From positions 1 to 54,984 of the forward strand of contig CABYHU010000003.1 in the NCBI GenBank assembly GCA_902518715.1: a stretch of 54,984 nucleotides of DNA, read 5' to 3'. Shown piece after piece: positions 1-8,833 of this stretch (within the stretch, counting starts at the first letter, position 1; the number at the start of each line of letters is the position of its first letter). Position numbers and translations under genes: made by a program. This DNA comes from an uncultured SAR86 cluster bacterium (GTDB lineage Bacteria > Pseudomonadota > Gammaproteobacteria > Magnimaribacterales > D2472). The notes below the pieces were generated by a model. The model was not told the origin of the DNA, ran no database searches, and saw only the letters and a list, made by a program, of their open reading frames with translations.

Positions 1-567
1 ATCTAAATAATTGTTTAAAATTTTTTTAATTCTGCTTATCTCTTCAAGCGAATCAAACCATTCAGGATTTGCAATTCTGAACTGACGAATAAAAGGTAAA
101 ATTGAGATATCCAGTTTGTTTAAATTTTCTCCAAAGATCCATTTATCATTTGAAGCTGTGGCGTCAAGGCCAACTAATATCTTTAAACACTCAGCTCTGT
201 GAAAATCCGAATCTGTATTCTCATATCTTGTTGCATATTTATATCTGTCTAAGTGATGTTTAAACTCATCATCAAACTTTTTAATTAATGATTCTGTTAA
301 ATCTATTTGATCTGGTTCCAAATTGTCATTAAAGATATTACTCTGTTCTATAACCCAATTTACAATATCATAGCTTTCATCAATAACTTTATCTTCCAAA
401 ACAAGGATTGGAACAGTACCTTTCGGTGATACCTCCAACATCTGTTCTGGTTTATTGCTCAACCTGATTTCTCTTATTTCACATTTGATTTCAGCCAGAT
501 GTAAAGCCATTCTTGCCCTCATAGCATACGGACATCTTTTAAATGAGTATAGAATTGGATAACTCAT
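1..567 (-). CDS. Glutathione S-transferase-like protein (3' end cut by window edge)
   Basis: The frame is open from an ATG at 567 to the window edge, giving 189 residues with no stop, so the C-terminus is missing. The N-terminus is a thioredoxin fold with the redox-like motif CPYAMRAR at about residues 12-19, followed by the conserved GST stretch containing KGTVPIL and a DES turn. The rest is a helical C-terminal domain (FGENLNKLDISILPF). The family conjugates or reduces substrates with glutathione in the cytosol; the substrate cannot be read. It lies just downstream of trhO on the same strand with a gap of 4 bases, so co-transcription is likely. A glutaredoxin-2-like role is an alternative because of the CPYA motif. 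Confidence 0.75.
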   Translation of the reverse strand, partial: MSYPILYSFKRCPYAMRARMALHLAEIKCEIREIRLSNKPEQMLEVSPKGTVPILVLEDKVIDESYDIVNWVIEQSNIFNDNLEPDQIDLTESLIKKFDDEFKHHLDRYKYATRYENTDSDFHRAECLKILVGLDATASNDKWIFGENLNKLDISILPFIRQFRIANPEWFDSLEEISRIKKILNNYLD

Positions 568-571
568 ATGG

Positions 572-1504
572 TTAATTAAAAACTTCTTCTTTTGGTCCAA
601 TATGCTTCTGATTTCTTTGTTTTGCTAGGTCAACTTGCTTTTGTCTACTCATATATCTAGATTTTTGCTCTTCTGTAGTTTCGTCATAGCAATTTGGGCA
701 TGAAACTCCTCGAATATATTTTTGAGAGGTTTTATCTGTTTCGGTTATGGGCATCCTACATCCATGACACATATCATAATCCCCAACAGATAAATCATGT
801 TTAACTGAGACTCTATCATCAAAAACAAAACATTCTCCATTCCAAAGAGATTTTTCTTTCGAAACTGATTCAAAATATTTTAAGATGCCGCCTTTAAGAT
901 GATAAACCTTCTTAAATCCTTCATTTTTCATTAATGATGAAGCCTTTTCGCATCTAATACCTCCGGTGCAAAACATAGCAACTTTTTTATTGTTTTTATC
1001 CTCATGAGTGAAATCCTGATTTTTTAGCCATTTTGGAAAGTCTCTAAATTTTTGGGTCTTTGGATTAATCGAATCTTTAAATGAGCCTATGGAATATTCA
1101 TAATCATTTCTGGTATCAATAAGAAGAATGTTTTCTTCTTCTAAAAGGGAATTCCAGTCTTCAGGGTTAACATACTCTCCTACACTTTTTGTTGGATCTA
1201 TAGATTTGTCACCAATAGTAACTATTTCCTGCTTTAGTTTTATTTTTAACCTTATAAAAGGATTCTTTTTGGAGTCTGAAAATTTTATATCTAAATCATT
1301 AAAGCCCTTGAGATTTTTTAGATGCATTAAGGCTTTATTGAGATTTTTTTCATTTTTAGCAGCTATTGTCCCATTAATGCCCTCACTTCCTACCAAGATT
1401 GTTCCATAGATAGAAAGCTTTTTTAGAATCTTCTTTAAAGAAATCTGAACTTCTAAAGGATTATTAATTTCAGAGAACTTATATAAGGCTGCTACTTTAA
1501 ACAT
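572..1504 (-). CDS. trhO: tRNA uridine(34) hydroxylase TrhO (rhodanese-domain, YceA family)
   Basis: TrhO makes 5-hydroxyuridine at tRNA position 34 using oxygen, an early step toward cmo5U wobble modification. The 310-residue product has an N-terminal acylphosphatase-like part (about 1-95), a rhodanese domain with IDTRNDYE and the active-site loop CTGGIRCEKA with Cys at about 179, and a C-terminal CHGCR/CPNC cysteine cluster typical of the family. A frame-extending TTG lies two codons upstream, but the ATG at 1504 matches the usual MFKVAALYKF start. It is slightly shorter than the E. coli protein (350). Its neighbours upstream are tRNA-Arg and tRNA-Pro, a fitting but possibly accidental location. 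Confidence 0.92.
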   Translation of the reverse strand: MFKVAALYKFSEINNPLEVQISLKKILKKLSIYGTILVGSEGINGTIAAKNEKNLNKALMHLKNLKGFNDLDIKFSDSKKNPFIRLKIKLKQEIVTIGDKSIDPTKSVGEYVNPEDWNSLLEEENILLIDTRNDYEYSIGSFKDSINPKTQKFRDFPKWLKNQDFTHEDKNNKKVAMFCTGGIRCEKASSLMKNEGFKKVYHLKGGILKYFESVSKEKSLWNGECFVFDDRVSVKHDLSVGDYDMCHGCRMPITETDKTSQKYIRGVSCPNCYDETTEEQKSRYMSRQKQVDLAKQRNQKHIGPKEEVFN

Positions 1505-1524
1505 GATCAAATTAAAGCAAAAAA

Positions 1525-1601
<77 letters not shown>

Positions 1602-1602
1602 T

Positions 1603-1679
1603 TGGTCGGGGTAGTAGGATTTGAACCTACGACCACTCGCTCCCAAAGCGAGTGCGCTACCAGACTGCGCTATACCCCG
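1603..1679 (-). tRNA. tRNA-Pro (anticodon TGG)
   Basis: On the minus strand the acceptor CGGGGTA pairs with TACCCCG, the anticodon stem CTCGC/GCGAG encloses the loop TTTGGGA (anticodon TGG), the T-loop is GTTCAAATC and CCA is encoded at 1603-1605. The C1-G72 pair is the usual proline identity feature in bacteria. It is the first gene of the two-tRNA transcript. Confidence 0.97.
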
Positions 1680-1758
1680 GTGAAATGAATCTTAAAGTTT
1701 TAGAGATAAATAATCAATCTTCATTGGAATAATTATTTTAAGATGAGAAAATATCGAA

Positions 1759-2598
1759 ATGGCGGCACAAATACTTGATGGAAAGAAACTCGCAAGTGAC
1801 TCTGAAAAAGAGATCTTGGAATCTGTATCAGTCTTAAAGGAAAAAGGAATAATTCCAACCTTGGCCACTATTCTAGTTGGCGACGATCCAGCATCTGAAA
1901 CATATGTAAGAATGAAACAAGAAACTTGCAAAAGAGTTGGTATGGAATCATTAGCTATTAATTTACCTAAAGAAACATCTACAGAAGAACTCCTCTTGAA
2001 AATTGATGAGCTGAATAATGATAAAAAAATTCATGGTATTTTGTTGCAACATCCAGTCCCTAATCAAATCAATGAAAGAGAATGTTTTGAGAGGATTTCC
2101 ATAGAAAAAGATGTTGATGGAGTTACATGCCTAGGTTTTGGAAGAATGTCTATGGATCTGTCTGCATATGGATCATGCACACCTGCAGGGATTATGAGAA
2201 TTCTTGAATTTTATGATGTAGACATATCTGGAATGAATGCTGTTGTAGTTGGAAGAAGCCCTATTTTAGGAAAGCCGATGGCAATGATGCTTCTTAACAA
2301 AAATGCAACTGTAACCATTTGTCATTCTCGAACTAAGGAATTAGAGGATCATGTACGAAATGCAGATTTAGTTGTTGGTGCAGTCGGTGTTCCCAAGCTA
2401 ATAAAAAAAGAATGGCTCAAAAAAGGTGCTGTAGTAATCGATGCTGGGTACCATCCTGAAAAATGTGGCGATATTGATTTAGATGGAATCGAGGAAATAG
2501 CTTCCTCGTATACTCCTGTACCGGGCGGTGTGGGCCCAATGACAATTAATACTTTAATTCTAAATACTATGGAGGCTGCTAGGAAAACTCTTAACTAG
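1759..2598 (+). CDS. folD: Bifunctional methylene-THF dehydrogenase / methenyl-THF cyclohydrolase FolD
   Basis: FolD interconverts 5,10-methylene-THF and 10-formyl-THF in the cytosol, supplying one-carbon units for purines and initiator Met-tRNA. The 279-residue product has the catalytic YVxxK motif (Lys53 in YVRMK), the QHPVP substrate loop, KDVDGV, the NADP-binding Rossmann segment [16 protein letters not shown] and the C-terminal [11 protein letters not shown]. Length matches the family. It runs alone on the plus strand and its last 8 bases overlap the convergent DUF4389 gene (stops interleaved in TTAACTAG), leaving no room for a terminator. The purM/purN pair later in the window uses its product. 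Confidence 0.97.
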   Translation: MAAQILDGKKLASDSEKEILESVSVLKEKGIIPTLATILVGDDPASETYVRMKQETCKRVGMESLAINLPKETSTEELLLKIDELNNDKKIHGILLQHPVPNQINERECFERISIEKDVDGVTCLGFGRMSMDLSAYGSCTPAGIMRILEFYDVDISGMNAVVVGRSPILGKPMAMMLLNKNATVTICHSRTKELEDHVRNADLVVGAVGVPKLIKKEWLKKGAVVIDAGYHPEKCGDIDLDGIEEIASSYTPVPGGVGPMTINTLILNTMEAARKTLN

Positions 2599-2941
2599 TT
2601 TCTTCCTTTTCTTCTGTAGGAACTTCTTCTTCGATTTTTGGATCTACAACAACTTCATCTGAACCCGATTCACCATCAATATCTGTAAAAGGAAATGGTG
2701 GTAGATCTGTTTGAAATAGAAGATAAGAAATGATTTGGTTGTAAAACTTTAACAACCAAGAACAAACTCTTGATAAAGGTTCATTAACATTCCCGGTTAA
2801 TAAGAAGAAAACAAACTGAATTAAAGCAAAGCCAAAAAGAAAAGGAATACTAAAATTAAAAATAAATGCATAAATAAGCATATACACGAGTCTTGCCCAC
2901 TTACTAGTTTTTGTAATTTCTTCTCTATTAATTTGTTCCAT
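2591..2941 (-). CDS. DUF4389 membrane protein
   Basis: A 116-residue protein with a short basic N-terminus ([12 protein letters not shown]), two hydrophobic segments around residues 18-50 and 52-75, and the family hallmarks [17 protein letters not shown] and TDLPPFPF. The tail after residue 85 is acidic ([16 protein letters not shown]). DUF4389 proteins are inner-membrane proteins of unknown function, widespread in gammaproteobacteria. It lies 2 bases upstream of gpsA on the minus strand's downstream side, so htpG-gpsA-DUF4389 may be one transcript. Confidence 0.8.
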   Translation of the reverse strand: MEQINREEITKTSKWARLVYMLIYAFIFNFSIPFLFGFALIQFVFFLLTGNVNEPLSRVCSWLLKFYNQIISYLLFQTDLPPFPFTDIDGESGSDEVVVDPKIEEEVPTEEKEETS

Positions 2942-2943
2942 AG

Positions 2944-3969
2944 CTATGATTCTACATCAAAATTCACATCAACATAAATTTCACTATTTATGATCTCTTC
3001 CAAGAGTAATTCTTTGCTTCCGTTATTAAACAATATTTCATGCATGCCAGATACAAGTGGCATCTTGATTTCAGATAAAGAAATCTCGCTGTGAATTATT
3101 TTAATAGTATTTAACCCCTCTGCTACCTGACCCACTTTATTTTTTGCAGCCTCAATATCAAGACCTTCTCCAATGGCCCAACCAAACTGATAATTTCTTG
3201 ATAATTTTGAAAAGCAAGTTGCAACCAAGTCACCCATTCCTGCAAGACCTAAAAAAGTAATTGGATTTGCACCTTTACTAACAGCAAAGTTGCTCATTTC
3301 TGCCATGCTCCTTGTGAGTATAAGTCCGATAGCGTTCTCACCTACATCAAGAGAATGACAATAACCCGATACAATTGCATAAATATTTTTTAAAGCCCCC
3401 GCAAGTTCTATACCTTGAGTATCTGCGCTTGTGTATATCTTAAAAGTACTTGAAGACAGAATTTCCCTTCCTAGATGACAAAGATCTGCATGCTTGCTTG
3501 CTATAACCGTTCCAGCAACCTTTTCATCTGCAATTTCTCTTGCTAAATTTGGTCCGCTTAAAACACCCACCTTGATGCTGGAATTATTAAAGTGTTTTTC
3601 AATTGTTTCAGACATTGTCATGAAAGGTTTTTCATTAATACCCTTAGTGCATGAAATTATCATCTTATTGTCCATCGAGAAATCAGAGAGTCTATCAAGG
3701 ACATCATTAATAATTTTACTAGGAGTAGCTACAAATATTATTTCAGATTTTGGAATAATTTCTTCTAGCTTCTCAGAAGCAATAATATTATTAGAGAGTT
3801 TGAGTTCGGGATGATATTCAGTATTTCTGCTTTCAGAATTTATTCTTAAAGCTTTATCAGAATCTTTAACCCATAGAGATACATCATGTCCATTCGATGC
3901 AGCTAAGTTTGCTAATACAGTTCCAAAGCTTCCTCCACCGAGAACGCAAATTTTGTAATTTTTATTCAT
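2944..3969 (-). CDS. gpsA: Glycerol-3-phosphate dehydrogenase [NAD(P)+]
   Basis: GpsA reduces dihydroxyacetone phosphate to sn-glycerol 3-phosphate, the backbone for phospholipids; pgsA later in the window acts in the same pathway. The product (341 residues from ATG 3969) begins with the dinucleotide motif CVLGGGSFGT, then IFVATPSKI, the catalytic-lysine region (GALKNIYAIVSGYC) and the substrate-binding RNYQFG segment. The frame extends back to a TTG at 3990, but the ATG at 3969, one base after the htpG stop, gives the standard N-terminus and length and suggests translational coupling to htpG. Confidence 0.95.
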   Translation of the reverse strand: MNKNYKICVLGGGSFGTVLANLAASNGHDVSLWVKDSDKALRINSESRNTEYHPELKLSNNIIASEKLEEIIPKSEIIFVATPSKIINDVLDRLSDFSMDNKMIISCTKGINEKPFMTMSETIEKHFNNSSIKVGVLSGPNLAREIADEKVAGTVIASKHADLCHLGREILSSSTFKIYTSADTQGIELAGALKNIYAIVSGYCHSLDVGENAIGLILTRSMAEMSNFAVSKGANPITFLGLAGMGDLVATCFSKLSRNYQFGWAIGEGLDIEAAKNKVGQVAEGLNTIKIIHSEISLSEIKMPLVSGMHEILFNNGSKELLLEEIINSEIYVDVNFDVES

Positions 3970-3970
3970 A

Positions 3971-5794
3971 TTAAGAAAGATATTTATCAAGTTGTCTTAG
4001 ATATTTAGAAGGATCTTTTGGAGATCCTCCTTCTGCAATTACTGCATAGTCATAGAGAAAATCTACAAACGCTTTGAAGTCTTTACCATCTATCTTTGAA
4101 AGCTTTTTAATGAGCTTGTGCTTCATATTTAACTCAAATATTGGAACTACATCACCCATTTTTTGACCCGCAGCCTCAAGAATCTTTCTAAGCTGTATCC
4201 CTGGTTCATTGCTCTGCAGAACTAAACAGCAGGCAGAATCTTTTAATCGTGAGCTAGGTAATACTTCAGAGACTCTTTCTCCTAGATGATCAGCAACTTT
4301 TGTTAAAAGCTCATTTTGATCTTTTGTTGTTTTAGGTTTTTCTTCGGCTTCATTGCTAGTTTTTGCAACATTGATAAAACTCTTACCTTTGAATTCAAAA
4401 AGAGTAGACATCAACCATTCATCTATTCTATCGGTTAGTAATAATACCTCTGTATTTTTAGATTTAAGTGATTCAAGATGTGGAGAGTTTAAAGCACCCT
4501 CAAATGTATCAGCAACGCAGTAGTAAATGTCCTTTTGATCTGAGGGCATTCTAGAAATGTAGTCATCAAGAGTTTGATCCACTTCATGTGTTTCTTTATG
4601 TGATGTAGCAAATAGAAGAAGTTCTGCAATTGCTTCCTTGTGTTCAAAATCTTCAGCAGGTCCCTCCTTCAGAACAAGGCCATACTCCTTCCAAAATTCT
4701 TTATATGCATTGATATCATTGTCTTTAAGTTTTTTGAGAGCATCAATAACTCTTTTAGTTAAAGCTTTCTTTATTGAATCTACTAGAGGGTGATCTTGAA
4801 GGATTTCCCTAGACACATTTAAAGGTAAGTCGCTTGAATCAATAACGCCTCTAATAAATCTTAAATAAAGGGGTAAAAAATGGACGGCATCATCCATAAT
4901 AAAAACTCTTTGAATATAAAGCTTTATTCCTCTTGGAGATTCTCTATTCCATAGATCAAAAGGTGGCTTTTTTGGTATATATAAAAGATTAGAATACTCT
5001 TGTTTGCCTTCAACTTTATTATGAATTGTTAGCAATGGATCATCCTGATCAAAACTTATAAATTTATAAAATTCATTATATTCATCTTCTTTAATTGATC
5101 TTTTGGGTTTGAGCCATAATGCATCAGTTTCATTAATAACCTCCTCTTCCTCATCAATATTTGAAAGATAGATTGGAAAATTAATATATTGTGAATATTT
5201 GTTAATGAGGAAACTTATCTTTTGCTTGTTAGCAAAATCATGATTTTCTTCACTCAAGTAAATTATTATGTCGGTTCCATGTGATTTTTTTTCAACTTCA
5301 GTAAGCTTATATTTGTCTTCACCACTGCTTTCCCAAAGAATAGGTTGTGATGATTTCTTTTGCGCTGATTTAGAGAGTACTTGTACTTTATCAGCAATCA
5401 TAAAGACAGAGTAAAAACCAACTCCAAACTGTCCAATTAAATTTGAATCTTTCTTTTTATCGCCAGTGAGTTTTCCAAGAAATTCTGCGGTACCAGATCT
5501 AGCAATTGTCCCAATATTTTCAATTATTTCATCTTCAGACATTCCGATACCATTATCAGATATGGTTAAAGTCTTATTTTCTTCATCAACAATTACCTTA
5601 ATTTTTAAGTCATCAGATAGACTTGCTAATTTAGAGCTACTTATAGACTTAAATCTAAGCTTATCAAGTGCATCAGATGCATTTGAAATTAATTCTCTTA
5701 GAAAAATCTCTTTATTTGAATAAAGAGAATGAATCATCAGCTGAAGCAACTGCTTAGTTTCAGTCTGGAAACTTTTTGTTTTACTTTTCCCCAT
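3971..5794 (-). CDS. htpG: Molecular chaperone HtpG (Hsp90)
   Basis: Cytosolic ATP-dependent Hsp90 chaperone. The 607-residue product has the GHKL ATP-binding domain with FLRELISNASDA (31-42), DNGIGM (80-85), and the lid motif GQFGVGFYS (121-129), followed by the middle domain with RRVF-type segment (IQRVFIMDD), DSSDLPLNVSREIL and a C-terminal dimerisation domain. It is slightly shorter than E. coli HtpG (624). An AGGGG ribosome site lies 8-12 bases before the ATG. A perfect CTTGAAA box upstream (5835-5841) supports sigma-32 control. gpsA follows with one base between. Confidence 0.97.
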   Translation of the reverse strand: MGKSKTKSFQTETKQLLQLMIHSLYSNKEIFLRELISNASDALDKLRFKSISSSKLASLSDDLKIKVIVDEENKTLTISDNGIGMSEDEIIENIGTIARSGTAEFLGKLTGDKKKDSNLIGQFGVGFYSVFMIADKVQVLSKSAQKKSSQPILWESSGEDKYKLTEVEKKSHGTDIIIYLSEENHDFANKQKISFLINKYSQYINFPIYLSNIDEEEEVINETDALWLKPKRSIKEDEYNEFYKFISFDQDDPLLTIHNKVEGKQEYSNLLYIPKKPPFDLWNRESPRGIKLYIQRVFIMDDAVHFLPLYLRFIRGVIDSSDLPLNVSREILQDHPLVDSIKKALTKRVIDALKKLKDNDINAYKEFWKEYGLVLKEGPAEDFEHKEAIAELLLFATSHKETHEVDQTLDDYISRMPSDQKDIYYCVADTFEGALNSPHLESLKSKNTEVLLLTDRIDEWLMSTLFEFKGKSFINVAKTSNEAEEKPKTTKDQNELLTKVADHLGERVSEVLPSSRLKDSACCLVLQSNEPGIQLRKILEAAGQKMGDVVPIFELNMKHKLIKKLSKIDGKDFKAFVDFLYDYAVIAEGGSPKDPSKYLRQLDKYLS

Positions 5795-5815
5795 AAGTTT
5801 ATCCCCTGCTAATAG

Positions 5816-5841
5816 TTAATGCTAAATTAAGATATTTCAAG
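5816..5841 (-). promoter_or_regulatory. Candidate sigma-32 promoter of htpG
   Basis: On the minus strand CTTGAAA (5835-5841) matches the heat-shock -35 consensus. Twelve bases on lies GCATTAA (5816-5822), a partial match to the CCCCATnT -10. The predicted start is just upstream of the AGGGG ribosome site at 5803-5807. The -35 is strong, the -10 weak. Confidence 0.5.
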
Positions 5842-5854
5842 TTTTGTAATTGCT

Positions 5855-6262
5855 TTAGGCAAGCGAAATTCTAACTATTTCCGTAATTGAAAAAATAAAG
5901 ATTGAGATTGTGATGTAAACACTTAGCCTGTGAAAAAAAGTGAAAAGTCTATCCCATGACCTGTCTCTAGCAGAGTTTGTCATAGGAATAATTATGTATC
6001 CTATAAATGCAAGGCTGCTGTTTATTGCTGCCATTATCAAGAAACTTCTTTCTAGAAAAAGATAAGAAATTAATACTGCTAGAAGGCAAAATAAGAAAAT
6101 TATTAAGTAATATCTTGGAAATATTCTTCTTAAGAATTTTGAAGCAGTCTCATTGTCAAGAACTTTAAATACAACAGGAGCTGTAAGTAACGCTTGAGCA
6201 AAAATAATTCCTATAATTAACGAATAGGTGATTGATAAAAGTATTACAACAATAGTATCCAT
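5855..6262 (-). CDS. DUF4149 (TMEM205-like) membrane protein
   Basis: A 135-residue protein with four predicted membrane segments (about 5-30, 50-70, 76-95, 112-133). The pattern TAPVVFKVLDNETASKFLRRIFPRY-type, that is a short loop AP..F..L followed by a basic segment before the second helix, is the DUF4149/TMEM205 signature. No enzymatic residues are evident. It starts 6 bases downstream of tRNA-Asp on the same strand, so its mRNA may be released from the tRNA transcript by 3' processing. Function unknown. Confidence 0.7.
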   Translation of the reverse strand: MDTIVVILLSITYSLIIGIIFAQALLTAPVVFKVLDNETASKFLRRIFPRYYLIIFLFCLLAVLISYLFLERSFLIMAAINSSLAFIGYIIIPMTNSARDRSWDRLFTFFHRLSVYITISIFIFSITEIVRISLA

Positions 6263-6268
6263 AATAAC

Positions 6269-6346
6269 TGGCGGACCGGACGGGACTCGAACCCGCGACC
6301 TCCGGCGTGACAGGCCGGCATTCTAACCAAACTGAACTACCGGTCC
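6269..6346 (-). tRNA. tRNA-Asp (anticodon GTC)
   Basis: Minus-strand cloverleaf: acceptor GGACCGG/CCGGTCC, D-arm AGTTCAGTTTGGTTAGAAT, anticodon loop CTGTCAC (GTC) in a CCGGC/GCCGG stem, T-loop GTTCGAGTC, discriminator G and encoded CCA at 6269-6271. It closely resembles enterobacterial tRNA-Asp. It follows tRNA-Val on the same strand. Confidence 0.97.
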
Positions 6347-6405
6347 GCATAAATATATGTTTGCGAATAATATCTTTTTAAAATAATTCTGCAAGTATAT
6401 TTGAA

Positions 6406-6482
6406 TGGTGGGTGATGACAGGCTCGAACTGCCGACCCTCTCGGTGTAAACGAGATGCTCTACCAAACTGAGCTAATCACCC
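6406..6482 (-). tRNA. tRNA-Val (anticodon TAC)
   Basis: Minus-strand cloverleaf: acceptor GGGTGAT/ATCACCC, D-arm AGCTCAGTTTGGTAGAGC, anticodon loop TTTACAC (TAC), T-loop AGTTCGAGC, discriminator A and encoded CCA at 6406-6408. It is upstream of tRNA-Asp with 59 bases between; a valine-aspartate tRNA pair is a familiar proteobacterial arrangement. Confidence 0.97.
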
Positions 6483-6575
6483 ACGGAGTTGTATTATATT
6501 GGCTAATTTAGACTATACAAATGAAATTTTGTAATTTTTGTTTCCATTTAAAATGTCTTAGTATTTTTGAATAAG

Positions 6576-7454
6576 CTATTTTGCAATGCTTAGTCTTGCA
6601 AAATATATTCCAACAAGGGTAACAGCAGCAAAAATTATTTGAGCAAAATTGAGCCATTCTGAGAATAAGAAGGCAGCTAAAATTGTTGCTGTAAGTGGCT
6701 GCATTAACAATCCAATAGAACCGTTTGATGGTGAGATCTTTCCAATACCAAATGTTATTAAAAACTGGCCACCAAATTGACAAACTAAAGCAAGCAAAAA
6801 TAAATTAATCCATTCAAAATTTGATTTAGGAAAATTAATTCCTGAATCAAGCATCATTGGAATAATTGAAAAAAGGCAGCAGAAAAGAGTTGTATAAAAT
6901 ATTAAGTTAAGGGATGTTTCTTTTCCAAGCTTGGCAATTATTAACAAATATATTCCATAGCCAATAGCGGCTATGATGCATAATAAATCTCCAATTATTT
7001 TTCCATTTGCATAATTACTAGAAAAAATAATTAGTCCAGTTATTCCCAGGTAAGTTATTAAAAAAGAAATACCAAAACCTTTTGCAGGCACTTCCTTGAA
7101 AATGATATAGGCAAAAAGTGCTACAAATATTGGAGCAGAGTTCACAATTATCGTTGCATTTGAAACTGAAGTTATATTCATACTGTAGTGCCAGAGAATT
7201 AGATCAGTTGTGAATGCAAGAGAAGCTATTGCGGTATATAAAATAGTATTTTTATTTTTGACCTTAAAAATAAAAGTCTTATTAAGAAAATAATTAAGAA
7301 TGGCTAACATTGGTAATGCCAGAAACATTCTCCAAAATAATATAGCTGAAGAAGAAAGCTCACTCCACTTTACAAATACTGGCGCGAATCCTATCAACAT
7401 TGCTCCTAGGGACAGTATTAAAAAGAAATTTGCTCCCTGTAAATTTTTTAACAT
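6576..7454 (-). CDS. EamA/DMT-family permease
   Basis: A 292-residue inner-membrane protein with ten hydrophobic segments in two five-helix EamA repeats (about 10-140 and 155-288). Family features are the first-helix motif APVFVKWSEL, the FWRMFLALPML second helix and YTAIASLAFTTDLILWHYSM before the end of repeat one. Such permeases export amino acids or other metabolites; the substrate is not readable. It is divergent from xseA, with only 17 bases between the two start codons, so the promoters must overlap one or both genes. Confidence 0.85.
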   Translation of the reverse strand: MLKNLQGANFFLILSLGAMLIGFAPVFVKWSELSSSAILFWRMFLALPMLAILNYFLNKTFIFKVKNKNTILYTAIASLAFTTDLILWHYSMNITSVSNATIIVNSAPIFVALFAYIIFKEVPAKGFGISFLITYLGITGLIIFSSNYANGKIIGDLLCIIAAIGYGIYLLIIAKLGKETSLNLIFYTTLFCCLFSIIPMMLDSGINFPKSNFEWINLFLLALVCQFGGQFLITFGIGKISPSNGSIGLLMQPLTATILAAFLFSEWLNFAQIIFAAVTLVGIYFARLSIAK

Positions 7455-7471
7455 CTAGCTATACTCTGTTC

Positions 7472-8833
7472 ATGGACAAAGATATTGTAGAGCAGAATAA
7501 TGAAATAATCTCAGTTGGGGAATTAAATAGATCTGCGAAATACCTCCTAGAAAGTAACTTTCCAGCTGTTTCAGTTATTGGAGAAATCTCAAATTTAGCA
7601 AGGCCAGCATCTGGTCATATTTATTTCTCTCTGAAGGATGATGAAGGTTCAATTCAGTGTGCAATGTTTAAAGGGAGCAACATGGGCCTTAATTTCAATC
7701 CCAAAGATGGTGATGAATGCATTGTCTCAGGAAATATAAGTCTATTTGTTCAAAGAGGAAATTATCAACTTATTGCTAAGAAAATGATTCTTGCTGGCCA
7801 AGGAAATCTAATGCAGGAGTTTGAAAAGCTTAAGAGCAAACTTAAAGATGAAGGCCTCTTTGATGATGCAAATAAACTTCCTATTCCCGAAGCACCAAAA
7901 CATGTTGCTGTTATTACTTCTACTTCAACTGCTGCGTTACAAGATATATTATCAACGATTGAAAGAAGAGCTCCAAGTATGAAAATTTCTGTTAGTCCTG
8001 CAACAGTTCAAGGTGAAAATGCATCAGAGACAATCATTGAAGCCTTTAAAAGAATACAAAATTACAACAATAACTCTTCAGATAAGATTGATTGCGTTCT
8101 TTTATGCAGAGGCGGAGGTTCAATAGAAGATTTATGGTGTTTTAATAATGAAGATTTAGCTAGAGAAATATTTAACTTTGAAATTCCTATCATTTCCGGT
8201 GTTGGCCACGAAATAGACTTTACGATTGCTGATTTTGTATCGGATCTCAGAGCCCCCACTCCAACTGCAGCTGCAGAAATTGTAAGTGAGTTTAATTTTA
8301 ATCTTATCGAAAAGCTTACAGAAATATCAAAAGATTTGGTGTCTAGTATCAAAAATATCTTAAGAGATAAAAATCAGACCCTTGATTATCAGAGCTCTCA
8401 TTTAAAACATCCAGCCCATGCAATAAGAGAGCAATATAGAGTTCTTATGTCGACTTATGAAAAAATAAGAATGCTTGTTAAGCAAAAAATCTCGGATTCT
8501 AAATTGTCCTTTAAAGAAAATACAAACTCTTTAATGATAGAAAACCCTAAATATTTAATTCTTGATAGAAAAAATGCTTTGCAAAAGAATCATCAATCTT
8601 TGAAAACTTTAATTCAAGCTTTTCTCAGCAAATCTCAATCAAGACTTGTTACTTATGAGAAAGTTATAAAATCAATTGATCCTCAGAATGTCCTTGATAG
8701 AGGATATTCTTTAATAACTAATATAAAAGGAGATGTAATTAAAGATTCTACACAAATTAACGAAGGCGAAGAAATAACTGCTAAGTTAGCTAAGGGATCT
8801 TTTGAAGCTAAAGTAGGAAAGAAAAATGTTTAA
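7472..8833 (+). CDS. xseA: Exodeoxyribonuclease VII large subunit
   Basis: XseA is the nuclease subunit of ExoVII, which degrades single-stranded DNA in repair. The 453-residue product has an N-terminal OB fold (about 10-105; VIGEISNLARPASGHIYFSL, DDEGSIQCAMF), then the catalytic domain with VITSTSTAALQDIL, CRGGGSIEDLWCFN, GVGHEIDFTIADFVSD and RAPTPTAAAE, then a coiled-coil region and a C-terminal QNVLDRGYSL segment. The ATG at 7472 was chosen because the family starts shortly before SVGELNRSAK; an upstream reading frame extends into the divergent gene. A TATACT box at 7460-7465 sits 6 bases before the ATG. xseB is not in the window. The end overlaps the next gene by 8 bases. Confidence 0.95.
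   Translation: MDKDIVEQNNEIISVGELNRSAKYLLESNFPAVSVIGEISNLARPASGHIYFSLKDDEGSIQCAMFKGSNMGLNFNPKDGDECIVSGNISLFVQRGNYQLIAKKMILAGQGNLMQEFEKLKSKLKDEGLFDDANKLPIPEAPKHVAVITSTSTAALQDILSTIERRAPSMKISVSPATVQGENASETIIEAFKRIQNYNNNSSDKIDCVLLCRGGGSIEDLWCFNNEDLAREIFNFEIPIISGVGHEIDFTIADFVSDLRAPTPTAAAEIVSEFNFNLIEKLTEISKDLVSSIKNILRDKNQTLDYQSSHLKHPAHAIREQYRVLMSTYEKIRMLVKQKISDSKLSFKENTNSLMIENPKYLILDRKNALQKNHQSLKTLIQAFLSKSQSRLVTYEKVIKSIDPQNVLDRGYSLITNIKGDVIKDSTQINEGEEITAKLAKGSFEAKVGKKNV

Noticed and set aside
6165-6350. Open frame across tRNA-Asp into the DUF4149 gene
   Set aside because: The peptide is the translation of tRNA sequence, a known false-call type.
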